Shown: positions 33,777 to 42,687 of the stretch, piece after piece
How positions within the stretch are numbered: position 1 is the first letter of the stretch
Layout: every line of letters starts with the position of its first letter
Program-made: the position numbers and the translations under genes
The notes under the pieces: model-generated
Told to the model about the DNA's origin: nothing
The model's input: only the letters and a program-made list of their open reading frames with translations
The model's database searches: none
Assembly: GCF_008281175.1 (NCBI RefSeq)
Contig: NZ_CP036524.1
Span: forward strand, 1,674,001-1,738,000
Length of the DNA: 64,000 nt
DNA from: [Clostridium] hylemonae DSM 15053
GTDB lineage: Bacteria; Bacillota; Clostridia; Lachnospirales; Lachnospiraceae
Direction of reading: 5' to 3'

Positions 33777-35106
33777 GCACCTTTCTGCGAATTGTCAGAT
33801 AATAATACAGATAAAAGATGCAGAACAGGAAGATGCAGAGCTGGCTTGCCAGCAGTCCCCACAGGTAGCCGCGGATCCCGTACACCGGGATGAGCAGGAG
33901 CACGCTTCCGATGCGGATGAGCAGGCCGATGGCATTGATGACAAAGGAGAGCGTCGTCTTCCCGATCCCGTTGATGATGCTGATGAGTGTATTGTCCGTA
34001 TAGAGGAACGGGCATATCCAGGCGAGGGTGACGATGAAGCTTCCGGCTGCCGGGCTTTGGAACAGGAAGGTGCCGATCCAGCTTCCGGACAGGAGGAGGA
34101 GGGCGCAGCAGCCGCTTCCAAGCAGCACACAGCAGGAGACGACTTTTTTGATAATGGCGGACATCTCCCGCTGGTCATCGAGCGCCTGTATCTCCGCCAC
34201 GGTCGGGAGGAGCATGGTTGAGATAGAATTGGTGATGGCGGAAGGAAACATGATGCACGGAAGCGCCATGCCGGTCAGCACCCCGTATGTACTGAGCGCG
34301 GCCTTGTTCGTCATGCCGTACGCCTGAAGCTTAAGCGGGATGGAGATGGCCTCCACGCTCTGGAGGACGTTGAGCAGCACCCGGCTTCCGGTGAGCGGGA
34401 CGGACAGAAAGAGAAGCTCCCTTATATTTCTGCCGAAGGAGGGGAGGCCGGGCCGGATCTTCCGCATGGACATGGATTTACCGGTGATGGCTCTCAGACA
34501 GAAGAGCGAGGATACGACTTCGCCGGCAATGAGGCCGGCCACAGCGATCGAGATACCGAAGGTGATGCCGTTCTTCTGGCCGAATACGTAGATCAGATAC
34601 ACGGACATGATCCTGGCCACCTGCTCAATGAGCTGGGATGTGGCCGGCACGCCCGTCATCTTAAGGCCAAAATAATAACCGCATATACAGCTGTGGACCG
34701 CCGCGAAAGGAAACGCGTACGACAGGATAACGAGCAGTTCGGCGCAGCGCTCATCTTTCAAAAATGCGGAGGAGATGAACCATGCGTATTTCTGCAGCAA
34801 AAGAGTAGTGATACAGGAAATTATCACAGTAAATATAATGCTTGTGTACAATAATTCCCTTGCTTCCTTTTCCTGGCCGAGCGTAGTGCGTTTGGCAACG
34901 CAGCGGGACAGGGCTATTTCAATTCCGGCGGAAGTAAGGGAAAAGCACAGGGCATAGATGGGGAAAATGAGCTGGTAGAGCCCGACGCCTTCTTCGCCGA
35001 AAGTATGGCTCAGAAAAATCCGGTAAAAAAAGCCCATAAATCTGGTGGCAAAACCGGTGAGAGTAAGGATGAAAGTTCCTTTGATAATGGCACGTTTTCT
35101 GGACAT
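33742..35106 (-). CDS. Polysaccharide flippase, SpoVB/MurJ-like (MOP superfamily)
   Basis: 454 residues with twelve or more membrane helices. The start 'KGTFILTLTGFATRFMGFFYRIFLS' is spread over the first two segments and is typical of the SpoVB/MurJ branch, as is 'EEGVGLYQLIFPIYAL'. Such proteins flip lipid-linked peptidoglycan precursors (lipid II or spore cortex units) across the membrane. The C-terminal residues HRGQTPAGKGV are encoded by the palindromic repeat 33735-33776, so the original tail has probably been replaced. Convergent with the xerD-like gene. Confidence 0.88.
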   Translation of the reverse strand: MSRKRAIIKGTFILTLTGFATRFMGFFYRIFLSHTFGEEGVGLYQLIFPIYALCFSLTSAGIEIALSRCVAKRTTLGQEKEARELLYTSIIFTVIISCITTLLLQKYAWFISSAFLKDERCAELLVILSYAFPFAAVHSCICGYYFGLKMTGVPATSQLIEQVARIMSVYLIYVFGQKNGITFGISIAVAGLIAGEVVSSLFCLRAITGKSMSMRKIRPGLPSFGRNIRELLFLSVPLTGSRVLLNVLQSVEAISIPLKLQAYGMTNKAALSTYGVLTGMALPCIMFPSAITNSISTMLLPTVAEIQALDDQREMSAIIKKVVSCCVLLGSGCCALLLLSGSWIGTFLFQSPAAGSFIVTLAWICPFLYTDNTLISIINGIGKTTLSFVINAIGLLIRIGSVLLLIPVYGIRGYLWGLLASQLCIFLFCIFYLYYYLTIRRKVHRGQTPAGKGV

Positions 35107-35152
35107 AATTAACTCCTGTGGGATATCGTTATAAGATATTCAGGATATATGC

Positions 35153-35214
35153 TTGACAGAACAGATTTAAAAGTGTTATTCTACAGAAAGATAAATCCCA
35201 GTAAAATACTAGGA
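35153..35214 (+). promoter_or_regulatory. Promoter and IscR-type operator of the isc cluster
   Basis: TTGACA (35153-35158) and TATTCT (35177-35182) have an 18-base spacer. Downstream, TCCCAGTA - AAA - TACTAGGA (35196-35214) is a near-perfect dyad located in the 5' leader and resembles Rrf2-family sites. The first gene of the cluster encodes an Rrf2 regulator, so autoregulation is likely. Confidence 0.6.
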
Positions 35215-35235
35215 ATTAAAAAAGAAGGTGATAGC

Positions 35236-35694
35236 ATGAAGCTTTCTACAAAAGGCAGATACGGCCTGCGGGCGATCATCGACCTGGCAAGGTATGCGGA
35301 GACAGAGCCTGTCTCCATAAGCAGCATAGCGGCCAGGCAGGAGATATCGGAACGGTATCTCGAACAATTGGTCGGCCTTATGAAGAAGGCAGGACTTGTA
35401 AAAAGTATACGTGGTGCCGGAGGGGGATATGTGCTGGCCAGAGATATGAAAGACATATCGGTCGGAGATGTTCTGCGTGCACTGGAAGGAAGTCTTGAGC
35501 CGGTAAAGTGCGCGGCGTTCTATGCGGAAGAGGGCTGCATGGCATCGGACGGTTGCGTGACAAAGTATGTCTGGCAGAAGATCAACGACAACATCAACCA
35601 CACGGTAGATGAGATCAAACTGGATGAATTAGTTCTGGAGAGCAGGCGCGTCAATCCCGAGGGGGAATGTGCCAATCCCCAGTGCAATAAATAA
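35236..35694 (+). CDS. iscR: Rrf2 family regulator, IscR-like
   Basis: 152 residues. The N-terminal winged helix begins 'MKLSTKGRYGLRAIIDLARY', the Rrf2 signature. 'RGAGGGYVLARDMKDI' forms the wing. The cysteines in 'CAAFYAEEGCMASDGC' are the likely ligands of an Fe-S cluster. It is followed by iscS and iscU, so it probably senses cluster status and controls the operon. GAAGGTG (35224-35230) supports ATG 35236; the longer upstream frame runs through the operator. Confidence 0.9.
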   Translation: MKLSTKGRYGLRAIIDLARYAETEPVSISSIAARQEISERYLEQLVGLMKKAGLVKSIRGAGGGYVLARDMKDISVGDVLRALEGSLEPVKCAAFYAEEGCMASDGCVTKYVWQKINDNINHTVDEIKLDELVLESRRVNPEGECANPQCNK

Positions 35695-35717
35695 AAGACA
35701 AAAAGGAGGAAAAAATA

Positions 35718-36899
35718 ATGGGACGATTCATATATTTGGACAATGCTGCAACGACAAAGACAGCGCCGGAGGTTGTGGAGGCAATGCTTCCTTATTTCAC
35801 GGAGAAATTCGGGAATCCGTCAAGCGTATACGGCTTTGCCGCGGCAAATAAAGATGTCATAACAGCACAGAGGGACATCATCGCGCGCGCGCTCGGCGCA
35901 AAGAGCAGCGAGATCTATTTTACGGCCGGAGGGTCAGAGTCAGACAACTGGGCACTGAAAGCGACGGCAGAAGCATATGGGCACAAAGGGAAACACATTA
36001 TCACGACAAAGATCGAACACCATGCCATCCTGCATACAGGGGAATATCTTGAGAGCAAAGGCTTTGATGTGACATACCTTGATGTGGACGAAGACGGTGT
36101 CGTTAAACTGGAGGAACTGAAAAATGCGATCCGTCCGGATACCATCCTCATATCGGTAATGTATGCCAACAACGAGATAGGCACGATCCAGCCGATAAAA
36201 GAGATCGGCGCCATCGCCCACGAACACGGGATACTGTTCCACACAGATGCTGTACAGGCGTTCGGCCAGGTGCCGATCAATGTGGATGAGTGTCATATCG
36301 ATATGCTCAGCGCCAGCGGACACAAATTAAACGGGCCGAAAGGGATCGGGTTCCTGTATATCCGCACAGGAGTCAAGATCCGTTCGTTCGTACACGGCGG
36401 TGCGCAGGAGAGAAAGCGCCGGGCGGGAACAGAAAATGTTCCGGGCATCGTAGGCCTCGGCACAGCGGCAGACCGGGCCGTGAAAACAATGGAAGAACGC
36501 AGCGCCAGGGAAACAGCGCTGAGAGATTACATGATAGAGCGGGTGCAGAAAGAGATCCCGTACTGCAGACTAAACGGACACAAGACGGACCGTCTTCCGA
36601 ACAATGCCAACTTCAGCTTCCGGTTTATTGAGGGAGAATCTCTTCTGATCATGCTCGATATGAAAGGTATCTGCGCGTCAAGCGGTTCTGCCTGTACCTC
36701 AGGCTCACTTGATCCTTCTCATGTTCTGCTTGCCATCGGGCTGCCCCATGAGATCGCGCATGGTTCGCTGAGGCTTACACTGAGCGATGAGACGACAAAA
36801 GAAGATATTGATTACGTGATAGATAATCTAAAAGAAATTGTGGAACATCTCAGAAAGATGTCGCCGCTGTATGAAGACTTTGTAAAGAAAAATAGTTAA
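35718..36899 (+). CDS. iscS: Cysteine desulfurase (IscS/NifS)
   Basis: 393 residues. It has 'IYLDNAATTKTAPEVVEAM' at the start, the PLP lysine in 'SASGHKLNGPKGIGF' and the mobile-loop cysteine in 'SSGSACTSGSLDPSHVL'. The loop type fits NifS/IscS group I enzymes. It removes sulfur from cysteine for Fe-S clusters and, via mnmA, for tRNA thiolation. It is 23 bases after iscR and 27 before iscU. Confidence 0.97.
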   Translation: MGRFIYLDNAATTKTAPEVVEAMLPYFTEKFGNPSSVYGFAAANKDVITAQRDIIARALGAKSSEIYFTAGGSESDNWALKATAEAYGHKGKHIITTKIEHHAILHTGEYLESKGFDVTYLDVDEDGVVKLEELKNAIRPDTILISVMYANNEIGTIQPIKEIGAIAHEHGILFHTDAVQAFGQVPINVDECHIDMLSASGHKLNGPKGIGFLYIRTGVKIRSFVHGGAQERKRRAGTENVPGIVGLGTAADRAVKTMEERSARETALRDYMIERVQKEIPYCRLNGHKTDRLPNNANFSFRFIEGESLLIMLDMKGICASSGSACTSGSLDPSHVLLAIGLPHEIAHGSLRLTLSDETTKEDIDYVIDNLKEIVEHLRKMSPLYEDFVKKNS

Positions 36900-36926
36900 G
36901 ACAGACACAGAAGGAGGAAAACAGAT

Positions 36927-37370
36927 ATGTATTCAGAGAAAGTAATGGACCATTTCCAGAACCCGCGCAATGTAGGCGAGATAGATGACGCCAGCGGCGT
37001 CGGAACAGTAGGAAACGCAAAATGCGGAGATATCATGAGGATGTATCTTGACATAGATGAGGACCATATTATCCGCGATGTGAAATTTAAGACTTTTGGC
37101 TGCGGCGCAGCCGTTGCCACGAGCAGTATGGCGACAGAGCTTGTAAAAGGCAGGACGATAGAAGAGGCGCTTAAGGTGACGAACAAAGCTGTTATGGAGG
37201 CGCTTGACGGTCTTCCGCCGGTAAAAGTACACTGTTCTCTTCTGGCCGAGGAGGCGATCCACGCCGCGCTTTGGGACTACGCAGAGAAAAACGGCATCAA
37301 AATAGAAGGGCTGGAAAAACCGAAGTCAGATATCCATGAGGATGAAGAAGAGGAAGAAGAAGCATATTAG
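36927..37370 (+). CDS. iscU: Iron-sulfur cluster scaffold (IscU/NifU N-terminal type)
   Basis: 147 residues. The three conserved cysteines are in 'GNAKCGD', 'FGCGAA' and '[11 protein letters not shown]', with the Asp of CGD. The C-terminus has an acidic tail ([10 protein letters not shown]) not usual in IscU. It builds [2Fe-2S]/[4Fe-4S] clusters with IscS. An '[14 protein letters not shown]' ending marks the clostridial NifU-like type. Confidence 0.95.
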   Translation: MYSEKVMDHFQNPRNVGEIDDASGVGTVGNAKCGDIMRMYLDIDEDHIIRDVKFKTFGCGAAVATSSMATELVKGRTIEEALKVTNKAVMEALDGLPPVKVHCSLLAEEAIHAALWDYAEKNGIKIEGLEKPKSDIHEDEEEEEEAY

Positions 37371-37384
37371 GCGAAGGTAACAGG

Positions 37385-38470
37385 ATGGAAAAGAAAAAAG
37401 TTGTCGTTGGGATGTCCGGCGGAGTTGATTCCTCTGTGGCGGCTTACTTGTTGAAAGAACAGGGCTATGACGTCATCGGCGTCACGATGCAGATATGGCA
37501 GGAAGAAGAGCGCGCGGTGCAGGAAGAAAACGGAGGCTGCTGCGGTCTGAGCGCCGTGGATGACGCCAGAAGAGTGGCGGCTCAGCTCGGTATCCCGTAC
37601 TATGTGATGAATTTCAGGCAGGAATTTAAAGAACATGTCATTGATTATTTTGTGGATGAATATACGCATGGCCGTACGCCGAACCCGTGCATTGCCTGTA
37701 ACCGGTATGTAAAGTGGGAGTCTCTTTTAAAGAGGAGTATGGATATAGGAGCTGATTATATAGCTACCGGCCATTACGCAAGGATCGAACAGCTTCCGAA
37801 CGAAAGATACGCACTGAAAGTCTCTGCCACAGACACGAAGGATCAGACATACGCGCTCTATAATCTGACGCAGGAGCAGCTTAGGCGCACCCTCATGCCC
37901 GTCGGCATGTACGAAAAAGAAGAGATACGCAGGATCGCCGGAAGTCTTGGCCTTGAGGTGGCAAATAAGCCGGACAGCCAGGATATCTGCTTTGTCCCGG
38001 ACGGGGATTATGCCTCTTATATTGAAAAAGAGGCCGGGGTTAAAAGCCTTCCGGGAAACTTTGTCACTTCCGACGGTACCGTTGTCGGAACGCATAAGGG
38101 TATCGTGCATTATACGGTGGGACAGAGAAAGGGTCTGGGGCTGTCTCTCGGACACCCGGTATTTGTCCTTGACATCAGACCCGGGACGAACGAGATCGTA
38201 GTGGGGAGCAATGAAGAGTCCATGTCCAGATATGTGAGGGCCGATAACGTAAACTTCATGTCTGTCGGCGGACTGCCGGAGAAAAAGAGAGTGTGGGCCA
38301 AGATCCGCTATAACCACAGAGGCGCATGGTGTACGGCAGAAAAAACCGGACCGGATGAGATCGTCTGTACATTTGATGAGCCGCAGCGGGCCGCCACACC
38401 GGGACAGGCAGTCGTTCTTTATGACGGAGAGTATGTTCTCGGCGGCGGAACAATTATAGGAGATGAGTAG
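37385..38470 (+). CDS. mnmA: tRNA-specific 2-thiouridylase
   Basis: 361 residues. The PP-loop motif is [15 protein letters not shown]. The catalytic cysteines are in '[12 protein letters not shown]' and '[12 protein letters not shown]'. It thiolates U34 of tRNA for Lys, Glu and Gln, using sulfur relayed from IscS. Its position directly after iscS-iscU suggests that the operon delivers sulfur both to clusters and to tRNA. Confidence 0.97.
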   Translation: MEKKKVVVGMSGGVDSSVAAYLLKEQGYDVIGVTMQIWQEEERAVQEENGGCCGLSAVDDARRVAAQLGIPYYVMNFRQEFKEHVIDYFVDEYTHGRTPNPCIACNRYVKWESLLKRSMDIGADYIATGHYARIEQLPNERYALKVSATDTKDQTYALYNLTQEQLRRTLMPVGMYEKEEIRRIAGSLGLEVANKPDSQDICFVPDGDYASYIEKEAGVKSLPGNFVTSDGTVVGTHKGIVHYTVGQRKGLGLSLGHPVFVLDIRPGTNEIVVGSNEESMSRYVRADNVNFMSVGGLPEKKRVWAKIRYNHRGAWCTAEKTGPDEIVCTFDEPQRAATPGQAVVLYDGEYVLGGGTIIGDE

Positions 38471-38474
38471 AAAG

Positions 38475-39281
38475 ATGATGAGAGCAGATGTGCATATGCA
38501 TACGTCGTTTTCACACGATTCAAAAGCCGCGCCTGAGGAGATGATCCTCGGCGCCATAGACAAAGGCCTTGAGATGATATGTTTTACCGACCATTATGAT
38601 AAGGATGATATGGAATGGGGGGAAGAGAGCATCTTCGACCCGGAAGAATACTTTAAAGTGCTGCTCCCCCTAAAGGAGAAGTACAGCGGCAGGATGGACA
38701 TACGTATCGGGGTGGAGCTTGGCCTGCGCCCGTATCTTGGAGATTATTACCGCAAGTTCACGGCTGCCTATCCGTTTGATTTCGTGATAGGGTCCGTACA
38801 CAGCGTTGAATCCACCGACCCGGCCACAGGGAAACTCTTTGAGGGAAGAACAGATGAAGAGGCATACCGTACCGCTTTTGAGGAAATACTGACAGATATC
38901 CGTTCCTATAAAGACTATGATGTGCTTGGTCATCTCGATTACGTGGTGCGCTATGGCGCGGGAAGAGAGAAGGCATACACATACCGCACGTTTGCCGATG
39001 TCATTGATGAGATACTCAGGCAGCTGATAACCGACGGCAAGGGGATGGAACTGAACACTGCAGGACTTAAATACGGACTTCCGTTCGCACACCCCCATCC
39101 GGATGTACTGAAGCGTTACCGGGAACTGGGCGGAGAGATGATCACCGTCGGGGCGGACGGACACTGCCCGGAACATATCGCGTACGGCTTTGACAGGGCG
39201 GAAGAGATCCTGAGATCATGCGGCTTTAAATATTATACAGAATTTTCCGGCAGGAAGCCTGTTTTTAAGCAACTTCCATAA
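38475..39281 (+). CDS. PHP-domain phosphatase (histidinol-phosphatase HisK-like)
   Basis: 268 residues. The metal-binding pattern is 'ADVHMHTSFSHDS' at the start, 'ICFTDHYDKDD', 'VELGL', 'VIGSVHSVE', 'HLDYVVRYG' and 'TVGADGHCPEHIAYGF'. This set is that of HisJ/HisK-type histidinol phosphatases. No other his genes are near, so the substrate could differ. The frame also has an ATG at 38463 overlapping the mnmA stop by eight bases. AGGAG at 38458-38462 fits a start at 38475 better, but this is not certain. Confidence 0.8.
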   Translation: MMRADVHMHTSFSHDSKAAPEEMILGAIDKGLEMICFTDHYDKDDMEWGEESIFDPEEYFKVLLPLKEKYSGRMDIRIGVELGLRPYLGDYYRKFTAAYPFDFVIGSVHSVESTDPATGKLFEGRTDEEAYRTAFEEILTDIRSYKDYDVLGHLDYVVRYGAGREKAYTYRTFADVIDEILRQLITDGKGMELNTAGLKYGLPFAHPHPDVLKRYRELGGEMITVGADGHCPEHIAYGFDRAEEILRSCGFKYYTEFSGRKPVFKQLP

Positions 39282-39296
39282 AAATGGTAAAAGCCC

Positions 39297-39325
39297 TTGA
39301 ATTTTTGTATCAAATTTAGTACAAT
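39297..39325 (+). promoter_or_regulatory. Promoter of gap
   Basis: TTGAAT (39297-39302), a 17-base spacer and TACAAT (39320-39325). A leader of about 90 bases precedes the strong ribosome site TTAGGAGG. Confidence 0.6.
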
Positions 39326-39418
39326 TATAGACGGTTGATGATTCTTTAACGATGTTAAGGGATTTCAAGAATAAAGGCTGTGTAACAGTTAATAAACAAA
39401 CTTTAGGAGGAATTAATC

Positions 39419-40432
39419 ATGGCAGTAAAAGTAGCGATTAATGGATTCGGGCGTATTGGACGTCTTGCATTCAGACAGATGTTCGGAGCAGAAGGGTATG
39501 AAGTAGTGGCGATCAACGACTTGACATCTCCAAAAATGTTAGCTCACTTGTTGAAATATGACTCTTCACAGGGAAAATATGCTTTGGCTGACAAAGTAGA
39601 ATCTACAGATGACTCTATCATCGTAGACGGCAAAGAGATCAAGATCTACGCCAAAGCAAATGCTGAAGAACTTCCATGGGGAGAGATCGGCGTTGACGTT
39701 GTCCTTGAATGTACAGGATTCTATACATCAAAAGAAAAAGCATCTGCGCATGTGAAAGCAGGAGCAAGAAAAGTTGTTATCTCAGCACCGGCTGGAAACG
39801 ACCTGCCAACTATCGTATATAATGTAAACCACGAAACACTGAAACCGGAAGACACAGTGATCTCTGCTGCTTCCTGTACAACAAACTGTCTTGCGCCAAT
39901 GGCTCAGGCATTGAACGATCTTGCAAAGATCAAGTCTGGTATCATGTGCACGATCCACGCTTACACAGGTGATCAGATGACACTTGACGGACCTCAGAAA
40001 AAGGGCGATCTGAGAAGATCACGTGCAGCTGCCGTAAATATCGTTCCTAACAGCACAGGCGCCGCTAAAGCGATCGGTCTCGTTATTCCTGAACTGAACG
40101 GCAAGCTGATCGGATCTGCACAGCGTGTTCCTACTCCGACAGGTTCTACAACAATACTGACAGCAGTTGTGGACGGAACAGTGACAGTTGACGAAGTAAA
40201 TGCAGCTATGAAAGCAGCAGCTACAGAATCCTTCGGATATAACACAGATGAGATCGTATCCAGCGATGTGATCGGTATGAGATATGGTTCTCTGTTTGAT
40301 GCTACTCAGACAATGGTACTGCCTTTAGATAACGGAACTACAGAAGTACAGGTCGTATCCTGGTATGACAATGAAAACTCCTACACAAGCCAGATGGTAA
40401 GAACGATCAAATACTTCTCTGAATTAGCATAA
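39419..40432 (+). CDS. gap: Glyceraldehyde-3-phosphate dehydrogenase
   Basis: 337 residues. The NAD-binding start is '[17 protein letters not shown]' and the catalytic motif '[17 protein letters not shown]'. Further conserved parts are '[20 protein letters not shown]' and '[13 protein letters not shown]'. It oxidises glyceraldehyde 3-phosphate to 1,3-bisphosphoglycerate. The coding sequence uses AT-ending, highly biased codons, unlike the GC-rich neighbours, as expected for a very highly expressed gene. It is followed by pgk, tpiA and gpmI in the same direction. Confidence 0.99.
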   Translation: MAVKVAINGFGRIGRLAFRQMFGAEGYEVVAINDLTSPKMLAHLLKYDSSQGKYALADKVESTDDSIIVDGKEIKIYAKANAEELPWGEIGVDVVLECTGFYTSKEKASAHVKAGARKVVISAPAGNDLPTIVYNVNHETLKPEDTVISAASCTTNCLAPMAQALNDLAKIKSGIMCTIHAYTGDQMTLDGPQKKGDLRRSRAAAVNIVPNSTGAAKAIGLVIPELNGKLIGSAQRVPTPTGSTTILTAVVDGTVTVDEVNAAMKAAATESFGYNTDEIVSSDVIGMRYGSLFDATQTMVLPLDNGTTEVQVVSWYDNENSYTSQMVRTIKYFSELA

Positions 40433-40450
40433 ATCTGCTTTAAGACTCAC

Positions 40451-40486
40451 AAAGGGGTCCGGTCTATATTGGGCCGGATCCTTTTT
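40451..40486 (+). terminator. Terminator after gap
   Basis: AAAGGGGTCCGG pairs imperfectly with CCGGATCCTTTTT. It may reduce read-through into pgk. Confidence 0.65.
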
Positions 40487-40497
40487 ACAGCCCTGCT

Positions 40498-40542
40498 GCG
40501 GCAAAACGCTGCTTAAGGACTGGCCGCAGCCGGTTTTGCCGC
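40498..40542 (+). promoter_or_regulatory. Strong hairpin in the gap-pgk interval
   Basis: GCGGCAAAAC (40498-40507) pairs perfectly with GTTTTGCCGC (40533-40542). Inside, GCTGC pairs with GCAGC. No U-run follows, so it is more likely an RNA stability or processing element at the 5' end of the pgk message than a terminator. Confidence 0.6.
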
Positions 40543-40589
40543 CTGTGGGTATCTACTTCTAATGCAATATAAAAAACGGAGGCCAACAT

Positions 40590-41783
40590 ATGCTTAATAA
40601 AAAATCAGTGGATGATATCAATGTAAAAGGGAAAAAAGTACTTGTAAGATGTGATTTTAATGTGCCGCTTATCGACGGGAAGATAACAGATGAGAACCGT
40701 CTCGAAGCCGCGCTTCCGACGATCAAGAAGCTGGCCGCGGACGGCGGCAGAGTGATTCTCTGTTCCCATCTGGGCAAGCCAAAGGGAGAGGCTGTGCCTT
40801 CACTTTCTCTTGCGCCGGTTGCGGCGCGTCTTAGCGAACTGCTCGGACAGGAAGTAAAATTTGCGGCAGATCCGGAAGTGGTAGGGCCAAATGCAAAAGC
40901 TGCCGTTTCAGCCATGAAAGACGGAGAGATAATCCTGCTTGAAAATACGAGATACCGGGCAGAGGAGACGAAGAACGGAGAGGCATTTTCCAAAGATCTG
41001 GCTTCCCTGTGCGACGTGTTCGTCAATGATGCGTTCGGCACTGCACACAGAGCGCACTGCTCTAATGTAGGGGTTACCCAGTTCGTTGACACGGCGGTCG
41101 TAGGTTATCTGATGCAGAAGGAGATCGACTTCCTCGGCAATGCGGTGAATAATCCGGAAAGGCCTTTTGTCGCCATTCTTGGAGGGGCAAAAGTGTCAAG
41201 TAAAATATCTGTGATCGAAAATCTGCTGGATAAGGTTGATACATTGATCATCGGCGGCGGAATGTCTTACACATTCAGCAAAGCACAGGGCGGAAATGTA
41301 GGAAAGTCTCTGCTGGAAGAAGATTACTGTGATTATGCTCTGGATATGCTCAAGAAAGCGAAAGAGAAAGGTGTTAAGCTGCTCCTTCCTGTAGATACCG
41401 TTATCGCAGATGATTTTTCCAACGACGCAAATTCCAGAGTTGTAAAAGCGGGAGAGATTCCGGCAGACTGGGAAGGTCTTGATATAGGACCTGAGACCGC
41501 AGCTATGTTCTCAGAGGCGGTAGAAGACGCGAAAACAGTTGTCTGGAACGGACCGATGGGATGCTTTGAGATGCCGAACTTTGCAACAGGCACGGAGGCA
41601 GTCGCAAAAGCGCTCGCAGAGACGGACGCCACGACGATCATCGGCGGCGGAGATTCCGCAGCGGCCGTAAACCAGCTTGGATACGGCGACAAGATGTCGC
41701 ATATATCCACAGGCGGAGGCGCTTCACTTGAGTTCCTGGAAGGAAAAGAACTGCCGGGAGTAGCAGCGGCAAACGACAAGTAA
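40590..41783 (+). CDS. pgk: Phosphoglycerate kinase
   Basis: 397 residues, the standard size. Signature parts are '[12 protein letters not shown]', '[12 protein letters not shown]' and '[18 protein letters not shown]' in the N-domain, and '[18 protein letters not shown]' and '[11 protein letters not shown]' in the C-domain. It forms ATP from 1,3-bisphosphoglycerate. It is preceded by a stable hairpin and followed by tpiA after 65 bases. Confidence 0.99.
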   Translation: MLNKKSVDDINVKGKKVLVRCDFNVPLIDGKITDENRLEAALPTIKKLAADGGRVILCSHLGKPKGEAVPSLSLAPVAARLSELLGQEVKFAADPEVVGPNAKAAVSAMKDGEIILLENTRYRAEETKNGEAFSKDLASLCDVFVNDAFGTAHRAHCSNVGVTQFVDTAVVGYLMQKEIDFLGNAVNNPERPFVAILGGAKVSSKISVIENLLDKVDTLIIGGGMSYTFSKAQGGNVGKSLLEEDYCDYALDMLKKAKEKGVKLLLPVDTVIADDFSNDANSRVVKAGEIPADWEGLDIGPETAAMFSEAVEDAKTVVWNGPMGCFEMPNFATGTEAVAKALAETDATTIIGGGDSAAAVNQLGYGDKMSHISTGGGASLEFLEGKELPGVAAANDK

Positions 41784-41848
41784 AAATCAGGCAGATATGT
41801 CAACCGCGCTGCACATAAAATATAAAAGAGAATTAGGAGAGTAGGAAG

Positions 41849-42598
41849 ATGGCAAGAAGAAAAATTATAGCTGGCAACTGGAAGATGAATAAAACACCGA
41901 GCGAGGCGGTCGCTCTCGTTGAAGAATTAAAGCCGCTCGTGGCAAACGACGAGGCAGATGTCGTATTCTGCGTTCCCGCAATAGATATCATTCCAGTTGT
42001 GGAGGCATGCAAGGGCACCAATATCCAGGTGGGAGCTGAGAATATGTATTATGAGGAGAGCGGGGCTTACACCGGAGAGATCTCACCTGCAATGCTCACA
42101 GACGCAGGCGTAGCATATGTGGTTCTCGGCCACTCTGAGAGAAGAGAATATTTTGCCGAGACGAGCGAGACTGTAAATAAAAAGATGCTGAAGGCGTTTG
42201 AGCACGGTATCACACCGATCATGTGCTGCGGCGAGACGCTCGAGCAGAGAGAACAGGGCGTGACTATGGACTTCATCCGCCAGCAGGTCAAGGTTGGTTT
42301 TATGGGAGTCACAGCAGATCAGGCGAAGACGGCAGTTATAGCCTATGAGCCTATCTGGGCGATCGGCACAGGAAAGACTGCCACAACAGAGCAGGCACAG
42401 GAAGTGTGCGCGGGCATCCGTGCATGTATCGCCGAGATCTATGATGAAGCTACGGCGGAGGCGGTCCGCATTCAGTACGGCGGCTCTGTTAACGCGGCTA
42501 CGGCGCCGGAATTATTTGCCCAGGCAGATATCGACGGCGGTCTTGTAGGCGGGGCTTCCCTCAAGGCAGATTTCGGAAAAATCGTAAATTATAAATAA
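41849..42598 (+). CDS. tpiA: Triose-phosphate isomerase
   Basis: 249 residues. The active site is visible: '[14 protein letters not shown]' (Lys), '[14 protein letters not shown]' (His) and '[19 protein letters not shown]' (Glu and flexible loop). '[13 protein letters not shown]' binds phosphate. It interconverts dihydroxyacetone phosphate and glyceraldehyde 3-phosphate. It lies between pgk and gpmI and ends at a terminator. Confidence 0.99.
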   Translation: MARRKIIAGNWKMNKTPSEAVALVEELKPLVANDEADVVFCVPAIDIIPVVEACKGTNIQVGAENMYYEESGAYTGEISPAMLTDAGVAYVVLGHSERREYFAETSETVNKKMLKAFEHGITPIMCCGETLEQREQGVTMDFIRQQVKVGFMGVTADQAKTAVIAYEPIWAIGTGKTATTEQAQEVCAGIRACIAEIYDEATAEAVRIQYGGSVNAATAPELFAQADIDGGLVGGASLKADFGKIVNYK

Positions 42599-42609
42599 GC
42601 AGTACCGGG

Positions 42610-42640
42610 AGCCGCAGGAAGCAGATTCCTGTGGCTTTTC
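42610..42640 (+). terminator. Terminator after tpiA
   Basis: AGCCGCAGGAA (42610-42620) pairs with TTCCTGTGGCT (42626-42636) with one G-U and a T-rich tail. Confidence 0.75.
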
Positions 42641-42687
42641 CTTGTGAAATTAAAATCTGGAAAAAATAAATGGCAGGAGAGGAATAT

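Noticed and set aside
33687-33893. A 68-codon plus-strand frame at the second family 2 repeat
   Set aside because: It resembles the false extension at 5022 only because both translate the same repeat.
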